Origin: JAKFEW01 sp036675505
GTDB taxonomy: Bacteria; Cyanobacteriota; Sericytochromatia; S15B-MN24; JAQBPE01
NCBI GenBank assembly: GCA_036675505.1
Contig: JAKFEW010000046.1
Location: forward strand, 74,341 to 138,340
Length of the DNA stretch: 64,000 bases
Reading direction: 5' to 3'
Part shown: one piece after another, positions 36,761-44,826 of the stretch
Layout of the letters: each line of letters begins with the position of its first letter
How positions within the stretch are numbered: position 1 is the first letter of the stretch
Translations under genes and position numbers: made by a program
The notes under the pieces: model-generated
Databases searched by the model: none
What the model saw: the letters and a program-made list of their open reading frames with translations, nothing else
Told to the model about the DNA's origin: nothing

Positions 36761-37318
36761 ATGATTTCTACGAACGATCTTCGTCCCGGCAAGCACATCG
36801 TGGTCGACAACGCCCCGTGCACCGTCATCGAGTTCATGCATGTGAAGCCTGGCAAGGGCGCGGCCTTCGTCCGGACGAAGCTCAAGAACCTCAAAATGGG
36901 CAACAACATGGAGCGCACGTTCCGCGCTGGCGAAATGCTGCCGGTCGCGAACATCGACAAGCGCGAAATGCAGTACATGTACGAGACGCTCGGCGAGTAC
37001 AACTTCATGGATCAGGAGACCTTCGACCAGGTCGCGCTGAACACCAAGCAACTGGGTGACACCACCAAGTGGCTCAAGGAAGGCATGATCGCAAACGTGC
37101 TCTACTTCGACACCGACGTGATCGGCGTGGACATCCCGAACATGGTCGAGCTCGAGGTGGTCGAGACGGACCCGAACTTCAAGGGCGACACCTCCTCGGG
37201 CGGCTCGAAGCCCGCCAAGATGGAGACCGGCGCCGTGGTCGCGGTTCCCTTCTTCATCAACCAGGGCGAGAAGATCCGCGTCGACACCCGCACGGGCGAG
37301 TACCTGGGCCGTGCCTGA
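36761..37318 (+). CDS. efp: Translation elongation factor P
   Basis: EF-P binds between the P and E sites and relieves stalling at polyproline, which matters in a genome full of Pro-rich proteins. The 185-residue protein has three beta-barrel domains. The tip loop reads MHVKPGKGAAFVRTKLKNL, so a Lys is at the position modified in many bacteria. The domain III end GEKIRVDTRTGEYLGRA is typical. ATG at 36761 is the start. accB begins eight bases before the efp stop, coupling the two. No EpmA/EpmB genes for beta-lysylation are in the window. Confidence 0.97.
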   Translation: MISTNDLRPGKHIVVDNAPCTVIEFMHVKPGKGAAFVRTKLKNLKMGNNMERTFRAGEMLPVANIDKREMQYMYETLGEYNFMDQETFDQVALNTKQLGDTTKWLKEGMIANVLYFDTDVIGVDIPNMVELEVVETDPNFKGDTSSGGSKPAKMETGAVVAVPFFINQGEKIRVDTRTGEYLGRA

Positions 37319-37838
37319 GACGAACGGGTCGCACGCCCTGACCCTGTCGGACGTCAAGGACCTGCTCACGGCCTTCACGGACGCCGACGTCGCGGAATTG
37401 ACGCTCGAGCACGGGGACTTCCGGCTCTGCCTGAAGAAGCAAAGCGGCCTGTCGACGCCAGTGGTGGCGGCTCAGGCCCCCGCGCTCGCGCCGGTGCTGC
37501 CCGTGGCGGCGCCCGTGGCTTCGCCGCTGGCGCCCGCGCCGGCCGTTACCCCAGCGGCGGAACCCGCGCCGGTCGCTCCGGCGCAGCCTGCCGCCAAGGC
37601 GTTGACCATCAACTCCCCGATGGTGGGCACGTTTTACCGGGCCCCATCGCCCGAAGCGCCGTCATTCGTCGATCTCGGCGATCATGTGAAGCCGGGCCAG
37701 ACGGTTTGCATCGTCGAAGCCATGAAGCTCATGAACGAGATCGAGTCCGAAGTGTCGGGGAAGGTCCTGCGCGTCCTCGTCGAGAACGGCCAGCCAGTGG
37801 AATACGGCCAGCCGCTCATCGAGCTCGAGCCGGCGTGA
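37311..37838 (+). CDS. accB: Biotin carboxyl carrier protein of acetyl-CoA carboxylase
   Basis: AccB carries CO2 on biotin between the carboxylase and the transferase for malonyl-CoA synthesis. The 175-residue protein has the short N-terminal helix region (DVKDLLTAFTDADVAELTLEHG), a Pro/Ala-rich linker (about residues 60-100), and the biotinyl domain with VEAMKLMNEIESEVSGK, where the Lys of AMKL is biotinylated. The start is GTG at 37311, overlapping efp by eight bases. accC follows 28 bases later. Confidence 0.95.
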   Translation: MPETNGSHALTLSDVKDLLTAFTDADVAELTLEHGDFRLCLKKQSGLSTPVVAAQAPALAPVLPVAAPVASPLAPAPAVTPAAEPAPVAPAQPAAKALTINSPMVGTFYRAPSPEAPSFVDLGDHVKPGQTVCIVEAMKLMNEIESEVSGKVLRVLVENGQPVEYGQPLIELEPA

Positions 37839-37866
37839 CGCCGGCCGGTCGGGAGCCCCACGGGCC

Positions 37867-39213
37867 ATGATCAAGAAGGTCCTGATCGCCAACCGCGGCG
37901 AGATCGCCCTGCGCGTGCTGCGTGCGTGCCAGGAGCTCGACATCGAAGCTGTCGTCGTATACTCCGAAGCCGATCGCGACAGCCTGCCGGTGCGCCTCGC
38001 CGACGAGTCCGTCTGCATCGGCAAGGGCCCGTCGACCCAGAGCTACCTCAACGTCCAGAACATCCTCTCGGCCGCGGCCATCACGGGGTGCGATGCCGTC
38101 CACCCGGGCTATGGCTTCCTGTCCGAAAACGCGCGCTTCGCGGCGATGTGCGCGGACCACGGCATTACCTTCATCGGCCCGTCGCCCCACGCCATCTCGC
38201 AGATGGGCGACAAGGCCACCGCCCGCGCGCTGATGACGAGCGCGGGCGTCCCCACCGTGCCCGGCTCCGCGGGCGTCGTGTCGAGCCCTGACGAGGCCCG
38301 CGCCTTCGCCGAGAGCATCGGCTACCCCGTGTTGATCAAGGCGACCGCCGGCGGCGGCGGGCGTGGCATGCGCGTCGCGCACCACCCGCGCGACTTACTG
38401 GAGAACCTCAAGCTCGCGACGAAGGAAGCGGCGGCGGCCTTCGGCAATGGCGACGTCTACCTCGAGAAGTACCTCGAAGAGCCGCGTCACATCGAGATCC
38501 AGGTGGTCGCCGATCGCCAGGGCAACGTCGTGCACCTCGGCGAGCGCGATTGCTCCGTGCAGCGCCGCCACCAGAAGTTGCTGGAGGAGGCGCCCTCCCC
38601 TGCGCTTTCACCCGCGCTTCGCGCGGAAATGGGCCAGGCCGCCGTGAATGCGGCGCGCTCGGTCGATTACGAAGGCGTCGGCACTGTCGAGTTCCTGCTC
38701 GACAAGCACGGCAAGTACTACTTCATGGAGATGAACACGCGCATCCAGGTCGAGCACCCCGTCACCGAGCTGATCACGGGCATCGACCTGGTGCAGGAGC
38801 AGTTGAGGATTGCGTCGGGGGAGCCGCTTGGCTATACTCAAGCCGACGTGCGGATCACGGGCCACGCCATCGAGTGTCGCATCAATGCGGAGGATCCCGA
38901 TCGGGATTTCCAGCCGAGCCCCGGCACGATCCAGGCCTACGTGGCGCCCGGCGGTCCAGGGGTGCGGGTCGACAGCCATGCCTACCCGGGCTACGCCATC
39001 CCGCCTTACTACGATTCGATGATCGGCAAGCTGATCGTGTGGGCGCCGGACCGGCGGCAGGCGATCGCGCGTATGAGCCGTGCACTCGGCGAGTACGCCA
39101 TCACCGGCGTGAAGACCACCATCCCGCTTCAGGAGCGCATTCTGGGCAATGCCTTCTTTCGGGCGGGCGAGGTCTACACCAACTTCGTCCAGCGACGAAT
39201 TCTCGGGAACTGA
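37867..39213 (+). CDS. accC: Acetyl-CoA carboxylase, biotin carboxylase subunit
   Basis: AccC carboxylates biotin on AccB using ATP and bicarbonate. The 448-residue ATP-grasp enzyme shows IKKVLIANRGEIALRVLRAC at the N-terminus, the Gly-rich KATAGGGGRGMRVAH loop, and HIEIQVVADRQGNVVHLGER. The catalytic EMNTRIQVEHPVTELITGIDLV and the C-terminal GHAIECRINAEDP are also present. Length matches the family. It follows accB on the same transcript; accA and accD are not in the window. Confidence 0.97.
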   Translation: MIKKVLIANRGEIALRVLRACQELDIEAVVVYSEADRDSLPVRLADESVCIGKGPSTQSYLNVQNILSAAAITGCDAVHPGYGFLSENARFAAMCADHGITFIGPSPHAISQMGDKATARALMTSAGVPTVPGSAGVVSSPDEARAFAESIGYPVLIKATAGGGGRGMRVAHHPRDLLENLKLATKEAAAAFGNGDVYLEKYLEEPRHIEIQVVADRQGNVVHLGERDCSVQRRHQKLLEEAPSPALSPALRAEMGQAAVNAARSVDYEGVGTVEFLLDKHGKYYFMEMNTRIQVEHPVTELITGIDLVQEQLRIASGEPLGYTQADVRITGHAIECRINAEDPDRDFQPSPGTIQAYVAPGGPGVRVDSHAYPGYAIPPYYDSMIGKLIVWAPDRRQAIARMSRALGEYAITGVKTTIPLQERILGNAFFRAGEVYTNFVQRRILGN

Positions 39214-39234
39214 CGGAAAGCAGGAGGAAGGTCG

Positions 39235-39891
39235 ATGTTGAATAGCCGCCGCGTGGCCCGGGAGCTCGCGCTCCTCACCATGGCCCAGCTCACGAACCGC
39301 AACGAGAAGGCCCCGACCAGCCTCCAGGAAATGCTCGCGCGCGCGGCCGACATGCTCGCCACCGAAGCGCGCGAGCGCTTGCAGGAAGCCGGCTCGGACC
39401 TCGTCACCTGTGAGGGCAAGATCCACGAGTCCTACCTCGAGGTCGGCGGCGGCGAGAAGCTCGGCAAGAAGGACATCGAGGCGATCCTCGACGCGATCGA
39501 CAAGGCCCAGCAGGCGGTCGAGCTGCTCGGCTCGGCCGTCGAGTTGCCGGCGCAGGTGGCCCTCGCGGACGCGGAAGAGGTGAAGGCCTTCGTGAAGGAG
39601 CAGGTCCAGCGGTACACGGACCACAAGGCCGAGATCGACAAGCGCCTCGAGGAGGCGGCCCAGAACTGGTCCGTCGAGCGTATGGCCAGCCTGGATCGCG
39701 ACGTGCTGCGCATCGCCGTCGGCGAGCTGCTCTGGGCCAAGGAGGTCCCCGTCGAGGTCGCGATCAACGAGGCGGTCGAGCTCGCCAAGAAATACGGCAC
39801 CACGGATTCCGGTCGCTTCGTGAACGGCGTGCTCTCGCGCTTCGCCGAGGAAGCGGCGGGGCTGCGGGGCGGCAAGCAGAATGTGGTTTAA
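39235..39891 (+). CDS. nusB: Transcription antitermination factor NusB, long form
   Basis: NusB joins NusE (S10) on BoxA RNA during rRNA transcription. The 218-residue protein has RRVARELALLTMAQL at the N-terminus and the diagnostic C-terminal block VERMASLDRDVLRIAVGELL ... PVEVAINEAVELAKKYGTTDSGRFVNGVLSR. Typical NusB is 130-150 residues; the extra 70-80 residues form a charged, helical insertion in the middle. Longer forms like this occur in Cyanobacteria. ATG at 39235 has AGGAGGA upstream. It overlaps ftsY by eleven bases. Confidence 0.9.
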   Translation: MLNSRRVARELALLTMAQLTNRNEKAPTSLQEMLARAADMLATEARERLQEAGSDLVTCEGKIHESYLEVGGGEKLGKKDIEAILDAIDKAQQAVELLGSAVELPAQVALADAEEVKAFVKEQVQRYTDHKAEIDKRLEEAAQNWSVERMASLDRDVLRIAVGELLWAKEVPVEVAINEAVELAKKYGTTDSGRFVNGVLSRFAEEAAGLRGGKQNVV

Positions 39892-40996
39892 GCGAGAGAA
39901 GCCCGAAGAGCCGAAGGCGCCTGAAACGGTCGCGCCGGCCGCCCCTGAAACAGTCGTGCCGGCCGACGTCGCGCCGCCCGCCGACCCCCAGAAGAGCTGG
40001 TGGGCCAAGGCCTGGGGCGCGCTCAACAAGCCCGTCTTCGAAAAAGACGAGGAGTGGGCGATCAAGACCCGCGCGGTCGTCGCCGAGACGCGCAAGGTCC
40101 TGACCAACCGCATCCAGGTGCTGGTGCTGGGGCGCGGCAAGATCGACGACGACCTGCTCGAGGAGCTCGAGGAGATCCTCATCGGCGCGGACGTCGGGCC
40201 CGAGACCTCGGACGACATCCTGGAGCACCTGCGCGTGCTGGCGAAGGAGCAGGCCCTCAAGCCCGAGGGCATCCCCGACGCGCTCGCGCAGTTCCTGGAG
40301 GATCGGCTCGGCGCGGCAGCCCCCCTGCGGATCGACCCGGACGCGCTGAACGTCGTGATGATCGTCGGCGTGAACGGCGTGGGCAAGACGACCACGATCG
40401 GCAAGCTCGCGGCCCGCCTGCAGAGCCAGGGCAACGAGACCATCATCGCCGCCGCGGACACCTTCCGCGCCGCGGCGATCGATCAGATCGAGGTCTGGGC
40501 CCAACGCGCCGGCGTCGAGATGATCCGCCACAAGGAAGGCGGCGACGCCGCCGCGGTCGTCTTCGACGCGATCCACGCCGCGGAAGCGCGTAAGAAGCGC
40601 GTGCTGCTGATCGATACAGCCGGGCGGCTGCACAACAAGGCCAACCTGATGGAGGAGCTGCGCAAGATCCGCCGCATCATCGACCGCGAGCTGCCCGGGG
40701 CGATCGTCCAGGTGCTGCTCGTGCTCGACGCGACGACCGGCCAGAACGGCCTCCGGCAGGCCGAAGTCTTCAAGGAGGCCACCGGCCTCACGGGCGTGAT
40801 CCTGACCAAGCTCGACGGCACCGCCAAGGGCGGCGTCATCTTCGCGATCCAGCGCACGCTGGGCATCCCCGTGCAGATCGTCGGCCTGGGCGAGAAGCTC
40901 GAGGACATCGGCGACTTCGACCCGCACACGTTCGTTCAGGCGCTGTTCGGCCGGCAGGAGCAGCCTGAGCCAGCATCTTCGAACGGCGCATCGTGA
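39881..40996 (+). CDS. ftsY: Signal recognition particle receptor FtsY
   Basis: FtsY docks SRP-ribosome complexes at the membrane for co-translational insertion. The 371-residue protein begins with a Pro/Ala/Glu-rich A region (about residues 1-40), followed by the N domain (RVVLTNRIQVL-like helices) and the SRP-GTPase NG domain: GVNGVGKTTTIGKLA (P-loop), DTFRAAAIDQIEVW, DTAGRLHNKANLMEEL and TKLDGTAKGGVIF. The start ATG at 39881 lies inside the end of nusB. The tRNA gene begins 15 bases after its stop. Confidence 0.96.
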   Translation: MWFKREKPEEPKAPETVAPAAPETVVPADVAPPADPQKSWWAKAWGALNKPVFEKDEEWAIKTRAVVAETRKVLTNRIQVLVLGRGKIDDDLLEELEEILIGADVGPETSDDILEHLRVLAKEQALKPEGIPDALAQFLEDRLGAAAPLRIDPDALNVVMIVGVNGVGKTTTIGKLAARLQSQGNETIIAAADTFRAAAIDQIEVWAQRAGVEMIRHKEGGDAAAVVFDAIHAAEARKKRVLLIDTAGRLHNKANLMEELRKIRRIIDRELPGAIVQVLLVLDATTGQNGLRQAEVFKEATGLTGVILTKLDGTAKGGVIFAIQRTLGIPVQIVGLGEKLEDIGDFDPHTFVQALFGRQEQPEPASSNGAS

Positions 40997-41011
40997 TAAT
41001 ATGTTAGGACC

Positions 41012-41084
41012 GCTCCAGTAGCCCAATGGCAGAGGCGAACGGTTTAGGTCCGTTACAGTGTCGGTTCGAATCCGACCTGGAGCA
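41012..41084 (+). tRNA. tRNA with UAG anticodon (Leu codons) but short variable arm
   Basis: A full cloverleaf folds: acceptor GCTCCAG/CTGGAGC, a D arm with GCCC/AGGC, anticodon stem AACGG/CCGTT around the loop TTTAGGT, a five-base variable region ACAGT, and T arm GTCGG/CCGAC around TTCGAAT. The anticodon is TAG, which reads CUA/CUN leucine codons. Bacterial leucine tRNAs normally carry a long variable arm, and this one does not, so its charging identity is doubtful. Discriminator is A; no CCA is encoded. An HNH endonuclease gene begins five bases after its end. Confidence 0.85.
41079..41082 (+). promoter_or_regulatory. Ribosome-binding site of the HNH gene inside the tRNA acceptor stem
   Basis: GGAG at 41079-41082 is part of the 3' strand of the tRNA acceptor stem and lies seven bases before the ATG of the HNH gene. 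It is the only Shine-Dalgarno-like sequence available for that gene. When the tRNA is folded or processed, the site would be hidden or cut away from the mRNA. Confidence 0.6.
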
Positions 41085-41089
41085 CTTCA

Positions 41090-41602
41090 ATGAGTCGTTC
41101 GAAGTATTCGAAAGAACTTCTCGGCCCAATCGTTGAGAAATCGACGGCTGTCGCTGAGGTCTTACGGACCTTGGGCCTCAAACCTACAGGCGGCAACTAC
41201 CGGTATATCAATAGCCGGATGCGCGCTTTGGAGCTTGATACGTCTCACTTTACCGGCGCGGCCTGGAACCGTGGGTTGACGAAAGAAACGTCGAGTGCGA
41301 TCAAGCGTGCTGCCGCTCTCCAAACCTATCCAAACGAACAAGTTTTCGTCGAGAACTGCCCTTACGTCGTCATCGGGCCTCGCCTGACCGCTCGCTTGGT
41401 CAAGATGGGACGCCCGTATCGATGTGAAGCCTGTGGCCTGACTGAGTGGTGCGGCAAGGCACTCACGCTACATCTCGACCATATCAACGGCATCAACAAC
41501 GATCATCGGTTGGAAAACCTGCGATTCCTTTGCCCCAATTGCCATCAGCAGACTCAGACTTGGGGCAACGGCTACAAACGCAAGCGCTTGGCGCGTCCGT
41601 AG
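41090..41602 (+). CDS. HNH endonuclease, tRNA-linked
   Basis: This 170-residue protein has an N-terminal helix-turn-helix-like region (SKELLGPIVEKSTAVAEVLR, then LGLKPTGGNYRYINSRMRAL). A C-terminal Cys4-stabilised HNH nuclease domain follows: CEACGLTEWCGKALTLHLDH, then INGINNDHRLENLRFLCPNC. His131 begins the HNH core. The gene is visibly richer in A+T and uses codons (tat, aat, cat, aaa) that its neighbours avoid, which suggests transfer. It starts five bases after the tRNA and would be translated from a site within it. It is probably a homing-type nuclease that moves with the tRNA. Confidence 0.88.
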   Translation: MSRSKYSKELLGPIVEKSTAVAEVLRTLGLKPTGGNYRYINSRMRALELDTSHFTGAAWNRGLTKETSSAIKRAAALQTYPNEQVFVENCPYVVIGPRLTARLVKMGRPYRCEACGLTEWCGKALTLHLDHINGINNDHRLENLRFLCPNCHQQTQTWGNGYKRKRLARP

Positions 41603-41714
41603 CGCGTAAGTGAGTCAATGACAGACTCGGCAGGCAATGCCATTCCGCGAGGTCGGTCCCTGAGAGGATGCTGTTCGAGGCAAAACTTCAATTCGTTGAC
41701 GAATCGTGAGACGT

Positions 41715-42020
41715 TCAACGCACCCGGTCGATCGCCCGGACGATCGCCCTGTAGTCCGCGTACGTCCCCTCGTCCAGCCGCCGGAGGATCGCGAGGGCGT
41801 CACCCGCGTTGGTCACCCGGTCGCGGTGCGCCTCGGCGTGCGCGACGAGCTGGGCCCGCGTGGTCGGCAGCGTGAGGCCGACCAACAGGTCCATCAGGTC
41901 CGCGCGCGTGATTTCATGCTCGACCGCGTCGTCGATGCGCGAGATCGTGACCCGCTGTACAGGCCTCACCGTCTTCGCGGGCTCGCCCGAGGTCGCCCGA
42001 ACGTCGTTGTCCGTGCTCAT
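41715..42020 (-). CDS. DUF2795-like small protein
   Basis: This 101-residue protein has a C-terminal region (DLMDLLVGLTLPTTRAQLVA ... ALAILRRLDEGTYADYRAIVRAI) that matches the helical pattern of DUF2795 proteins. In those a hydrophobic helix, a P-x-x-x-x-x-L segment and a final Y-x-x-x-x-x-V-x-x-A-I are conserved. ATG at 42020 has GGAGGG upstream. The gene lies between the tRNA-HNH pair and a zinc-ribbon gene on the same strand. The function is unknown. Confidence 0.7.
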   Translation of the reverse strand: MSTDNDVRATSGEPAKTVRPVQRVTISRIDDAVEHEITRADLMDLLVGLTLPTTRAQLVAHAEAHRDRVTNAGDALAILRRLDEGTYADYRAIVRAIDRVR

Positions 42021-42055
42021 GAGTTGCCCTCCCCGGCGGCATCGCCGGCCCTCGC

Positions 42056-42274
42056 TCAAGCGCCCTCGCCTGCTCGAACCCAGTTCGTGAGCGGCCCGCA
42101 GGTGTGGCACAGCGGCGCCACCTCGTTGCAGGCGAGCATGACCTCGGCCGCGACGGCCGGGTCGTCGCAGGCGCAACAGACGTAGCGCCCGGCCTCGGGC
42201 GCTCGCTCGCCATGGGCCACCGTCCCGCGGGTCGGGGCGAGCGGCTCGCCGCTCTCGAATTCCTGGTCGGCCAT
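42056..42274 (-). CDS. Small zinc-ribbon protein
   Basis: This 72-residue protein has two paired cysteine motifs, YVCCACDDP and APLCHTCGPL, separated by about twenty residues, so a single Cys4 zinc site is likely. The N-terminal third is acidic and probably disordered. ATG at 42274 has GGAGG eight bases upstream. It lies 35 bases upstream of the DUF2795-like gene on the same strand, so the two may be co-transcribed. The function is unknown. Confidence 0.7.
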   Translation of the reverse strand: MADQEFESGEPLAPTRGTVAHGERAPEAGRYVCCACDDPAVAAEVMLACNEVAPLCHTCGPLTNWVRAGEGA

Positions 42275-42456
42275 GTCCGTTTCCTCCGATTGTGCGTGAT
42301 CTTGAACCACTCTAAGGCCTGACTCGGCCTGTGCAAGCAGGCTGGCAGTCGGGCGAGACGGACCGGAATTTTCGGCCACTCCGCCAGGCGCACCGGCGGA
42401 GGGCCGGCGCTACGCTGGAACGGGGCCCGCACGGCGACGGGCCCGGATCGAGCGAG

Positions 42457-43848
42457 ATGACCGACCCCACCTACAACACCGGCGTGATCACGGCGGTGCG
42501 CGGCGACGTGGTGGATGCCCGCTTCGAGCGAGCGCTACCGCCGATCCGGCAGCTGTTGCGCGCCGGCGAGCATGGCGAGACGGCGATCGAGGTGGCGGCC
42601 CACCTCGACCTCGCGCATGTGCGCGGCATCGCGCTGACCGCCACGCGCGGCATGGCGCGCGGCCAGCCGATCGTGGACACGGGCGGCCCCTTGACCATCC
42701 CGGCCGGCCGGGCCACGCTCGGCCGCATGCTCGACGTCTTCGGCCGCCCGCTCGACCATGGGCCGCCGGTCGATGCCCCGCTCCGCCCGATCCACCAGCC
42801 GCCGCCCGCGCTGAACACCCGGCCCACCCAGCTCGAGGTGTTCGAGACGGGCATCAAGATCATCGACGTGCTCGCCCCGCTCGAGCGCGGCGGCAAGGTG
42901 GGGCTGTTCGGCGGCGCGGGCGTCGGCAAGACCGTGCTGCTGACCGAGCTGATCCACAACATGATCGGTCATGAGCAAGGCGTGAGCCTGTTCTGTGGCA
43001 TCGGCGAGCGTTGCCGCGAGGGTGAGGAGCTCTACCGCGCGATGCGCGACGCCGGCGTGCTCGCGCGCGCCGTGCTGGTCTTCGGGCAGATGCACGAGCC
43101 CGCGGGGTGCCGCTTCCGGGTCGGCCACGCGGCGCTCGCGATCGCCGAGCACTTCCGCGATGTCGAGCGCCGCGACGTCCTGCTGCTCGTCGACAACATC
43201 TTCCGCTTCATCCAGGCGGGCAGCGAGGTGTCGGCCCTGCTCGGCCGGCTGCCGTCGCGCCTGGGCTACCAGCCGACGCTCGCGACCGAGCTCGCCGAGC
43301 TGCAGGAGCGCATCGCCTCGACCAACGCCGGTGCCATCACCTCGCTGCAGGCCGTCTACGTGCCGGCCGACGACTTCACCGATCCCGCCGCGGTCCATAC
43401 CTTCGGCCACCTCTCGGCCACGGTCGTGCTGGCGCGCAAGCGGGCCAGCGAAGGCCTCTTCCCGGCCGTCGACCCGCTGCGGTCGGCGTCGTCGTTGCTC
43501 GCGCCGGGCGTGGTCGGCGAGCGCCATGCGCGCGTCGCGCGCGAGGTCCGCCGCACGCTGGCCGAGTACGAGGCGCTCAAGGACATCATCGCCATGCTCG
43601 GCCTGGCCGAGCTCTCGCCCGAGAACCGCGGCCTCGTCGGCCGCGCCCGGCGACTGGAGCGCTTCTTGACCCAGCCGTTCGCCGTGACCGAGGCCTTCAC
43701 GGGCAAGCCCGGCCGGCCGATCCCGCTCGACGCGGCGCTGACCGGCTGCGAACGCATCCTGGCCGACGAGTTCCGCGACGTCCCCGAGGCAGCCCTTTAC
43801 ATGATCGGCACGATCGACGAGGCGGAGGGCGCACGCCATGCGGCTTAA
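42457..43848 (+). CDS. atpD: N-ATPase beta subunit
   Basis: This is the catalytic F1 subunit of an alternative, Na+-type F-ATPase. The 463-residue protein has FGGAGVGKTVLLTELIHN (P-loop), GIGERCREGEELYRAM and LLLVDNIFRFIQAGSEVSALLGR, followed by PSRLGYQPTLATELAELQER. It is the first gene of the operon; housekeeping F-ATPase operons instead usually end with atpD-atpC. ATG at 42457 is the start, with only a weak GAG upstream. The following genes overlap or abut closely, so the operon is transcribed as one unit. Confidence 0.95.
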   Translation: MTDPTYNTGVITAVRGDVVDARFERALPPIRQLLRAGEHGETAIEVAAHLDLAHVRGIALTATRGMARGQPIVDTGGPLTIPAGRATLGRMLDVFGRPLDHGPPVDAPLRPIHQPPPALNTRPTQLEVFETGIKIIDVLAPLERGGKVGLFGGAGVGKTVLLTELIHNMIGHEQGVSLFCGIGERCREGEELYRAMRDAGVLARAVLVFGQMHEPAGCRFRVGHAALAIAEHFRDVERRDVLLLVDNIFRFIQAGSEVSALLGRLPSRLGYQPTLATELAELQERIASTNAGAITSLQAVYVPADDFTDPAAVHTFGHLSATVVLARKRASEGLFPAVDPLRSASSLLAPGVVGERHARVAREVRRTLAEYEALKDIIAMLGLAELSPENRGLVGRARRLERFLTQPFAVTEAFTGKPGRPIPLDAALTGCERILADEFRDVPEAALYMIGTIDEAEGARHAA

Positions 43849-44221
43849 GGTTCAGACGCCGGTCGGCCTGGCCGCCGAGGCGGAGGGCGTGCGCCGCGTG
43901 GTCGTACACAGCCTGGCCGGCGCCTACGGCATCCGGCCTCGCCGGCTCGATTGCGTGCTGCCGCTCGCCCCGGGCATCCTCGCGTACGAGGCCGACGAGC
44001 CCCACTGGGTCGGCATCGACGCGGGCATCCTGGTCAAGGCGGGCGCCGACGTGACGGTCGTGACCCACCGGGCCTTCATAGGACCGCTGGCCGAGCTCCG
44101 CGAGATCGTCGCGCGCGAGCTGCAGACGCGCCGGGAGGCCGATCGGCGCCTCGGCGAAGCGCTCGCGGCCCTCGAGACGCAGTTCATGCGCGGCCTGGTG
44201 GAGGTTGCCCGTGCCCCATGA
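43838..44221 (+). CDS. atpC: N-ATPase epsilon subunit
   Basis: This 127-residue central-stalk subunit has the epsilon beta-sandwich pattern: LKVQTPVGLAAEAEGVRRVV, then AYGIRPRRLDCVLPLAPGIL, and the conserved VGIDAGILVKAGADVTVVT segment. A C-terminal helix follows. It starts eleven bases before the end of atpD. In N-ATPase operons epsilon follows beta directly, unlike the alpha-gamma-beta-epsilon order of the standard enzyme. Confidence 0.88.
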   Translation: MRLKVQTPVGLAAEAEGVRRVVVHSLAGAYGIRPRRLDCVLPLAPGILAYEADEPHWVGIDAGILVKAGADVTVVTHRAFIGPLAELREIVARELQTRREADRRLGEALAALETQFMRGLVEVARAP

Positions 44222-44549
44222 GCCTGCGCTCCACCCCGACGAGGATCGGCTCCACGCGCAGGTGTCGCGCCAGGCCGCCCGCAAGCTGGCCGGGCGGCGG
44301 GCCAGCACGCGCGAGCTCTGGTTCGGCCTCGGCCTCTTCGGCGTCGTCGGCTGGTCGATCGCCCTGCCCGCCGTCGCCGGCGCGCTCGCGGGCGCCTGGC
44401 TCGACCGGGCCCACCCGGGTGGGGTGCCCTGGACCGTCGCGGGGCTCATGGGCGGCCTCGCGATCGGCTTCGCCAACGCCTGGCGCTGGGTCGCGCATGA
44501 GCACGGCCGCGGCTTCGATGCGGATTCGAGCGAGGACGCGGATGGCTGA
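44211..44549 (+). CDS. atpQ: N-ATPase accessory membrane subunit AtpQ (AtpI-like)
   Basis: This 112-residue protein has two membrane helices with the pattern LWFGLGLFGVVGWSIALPAV, AGALAGAWLDR and MGGLAIGFANAWRWV, which matches AtpQ of N-ATPases, an AtpI-related protein. The soluble N-terminus is charged. I chose GTG at 44211 because GGAGG lies seven bases upstream; TTG at 44205 would be too close. It overlaps both atpC and atpR by a few bases. Confidence 0.85.
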   Translation: MPHEPALHPDEDRLHAQVSRQAARKLAGRRASTRELWFGLGLFGVVGWSIALPAVAGALAGAWLDRAHPGGVPWTVAGLMGGLAIGFANAWRWVAHEHGRGFDADSSEDADG

Positions 44550-44826
44550 GCTGATGGCCATATTCGGGCTGGGCGCCGGGCTCGGGCTGGCCTTCGTGGC
44601 CGGGCTGGCCTGGTCCGTGCGGCATGGCACCGCTACCGACGCCCGCCCGGCGTGGTACGTCGGCAGCTTCCTCGTGCGGGCGGTGCTCGTGGTGGGCGTG
44701 CTCGCGATCGCCACCGGCGGCGACGGCACGCTGGCGCTCACAGCCTTCGCGGGCTTCATGATCGTGCGCCCGCTCGCCGTCCGCTGGTGCCTGCCAGGGG
44801 AGGCCGCGCATGCACCTCAGCCCTGA
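44542..44826 (+). CDS. atpR: N-ATPase membrane subunit AtpR
   Basis: This 94-residue protein has three hydrophobic helices (LMAIFGLGAGLGLAFVAGLAW, YVGSFLVRAVLVVGVLAIAT, LALTAFAGFMIVRPLAVRW). A conserved Arg in the second helix (SFLVRA) is a hallmark of AtpR, and AtpR occurs only in N-ATPase operons. It is thought to help c-ring assembly. ATG at 44542 overlaps the end of atpQ; atpB begins before its stop. Confidence 0.85.
   Translation: MAELMAIFGLGAGLGLAFVAGLAWSVRHGTATDARPAWYVGSFLVRAVLVVGVLAIATGGDGTLALTAFAGFMIVRPLAVRWCLPGEAAHAPQP

Noticed and set aside
41618..41875. An 85-residue plus-strand frame after the HNH gene
   Set aside because: No ribosome-binding site or motif; most of it lies opposite the better supported DUF2795-like gene.
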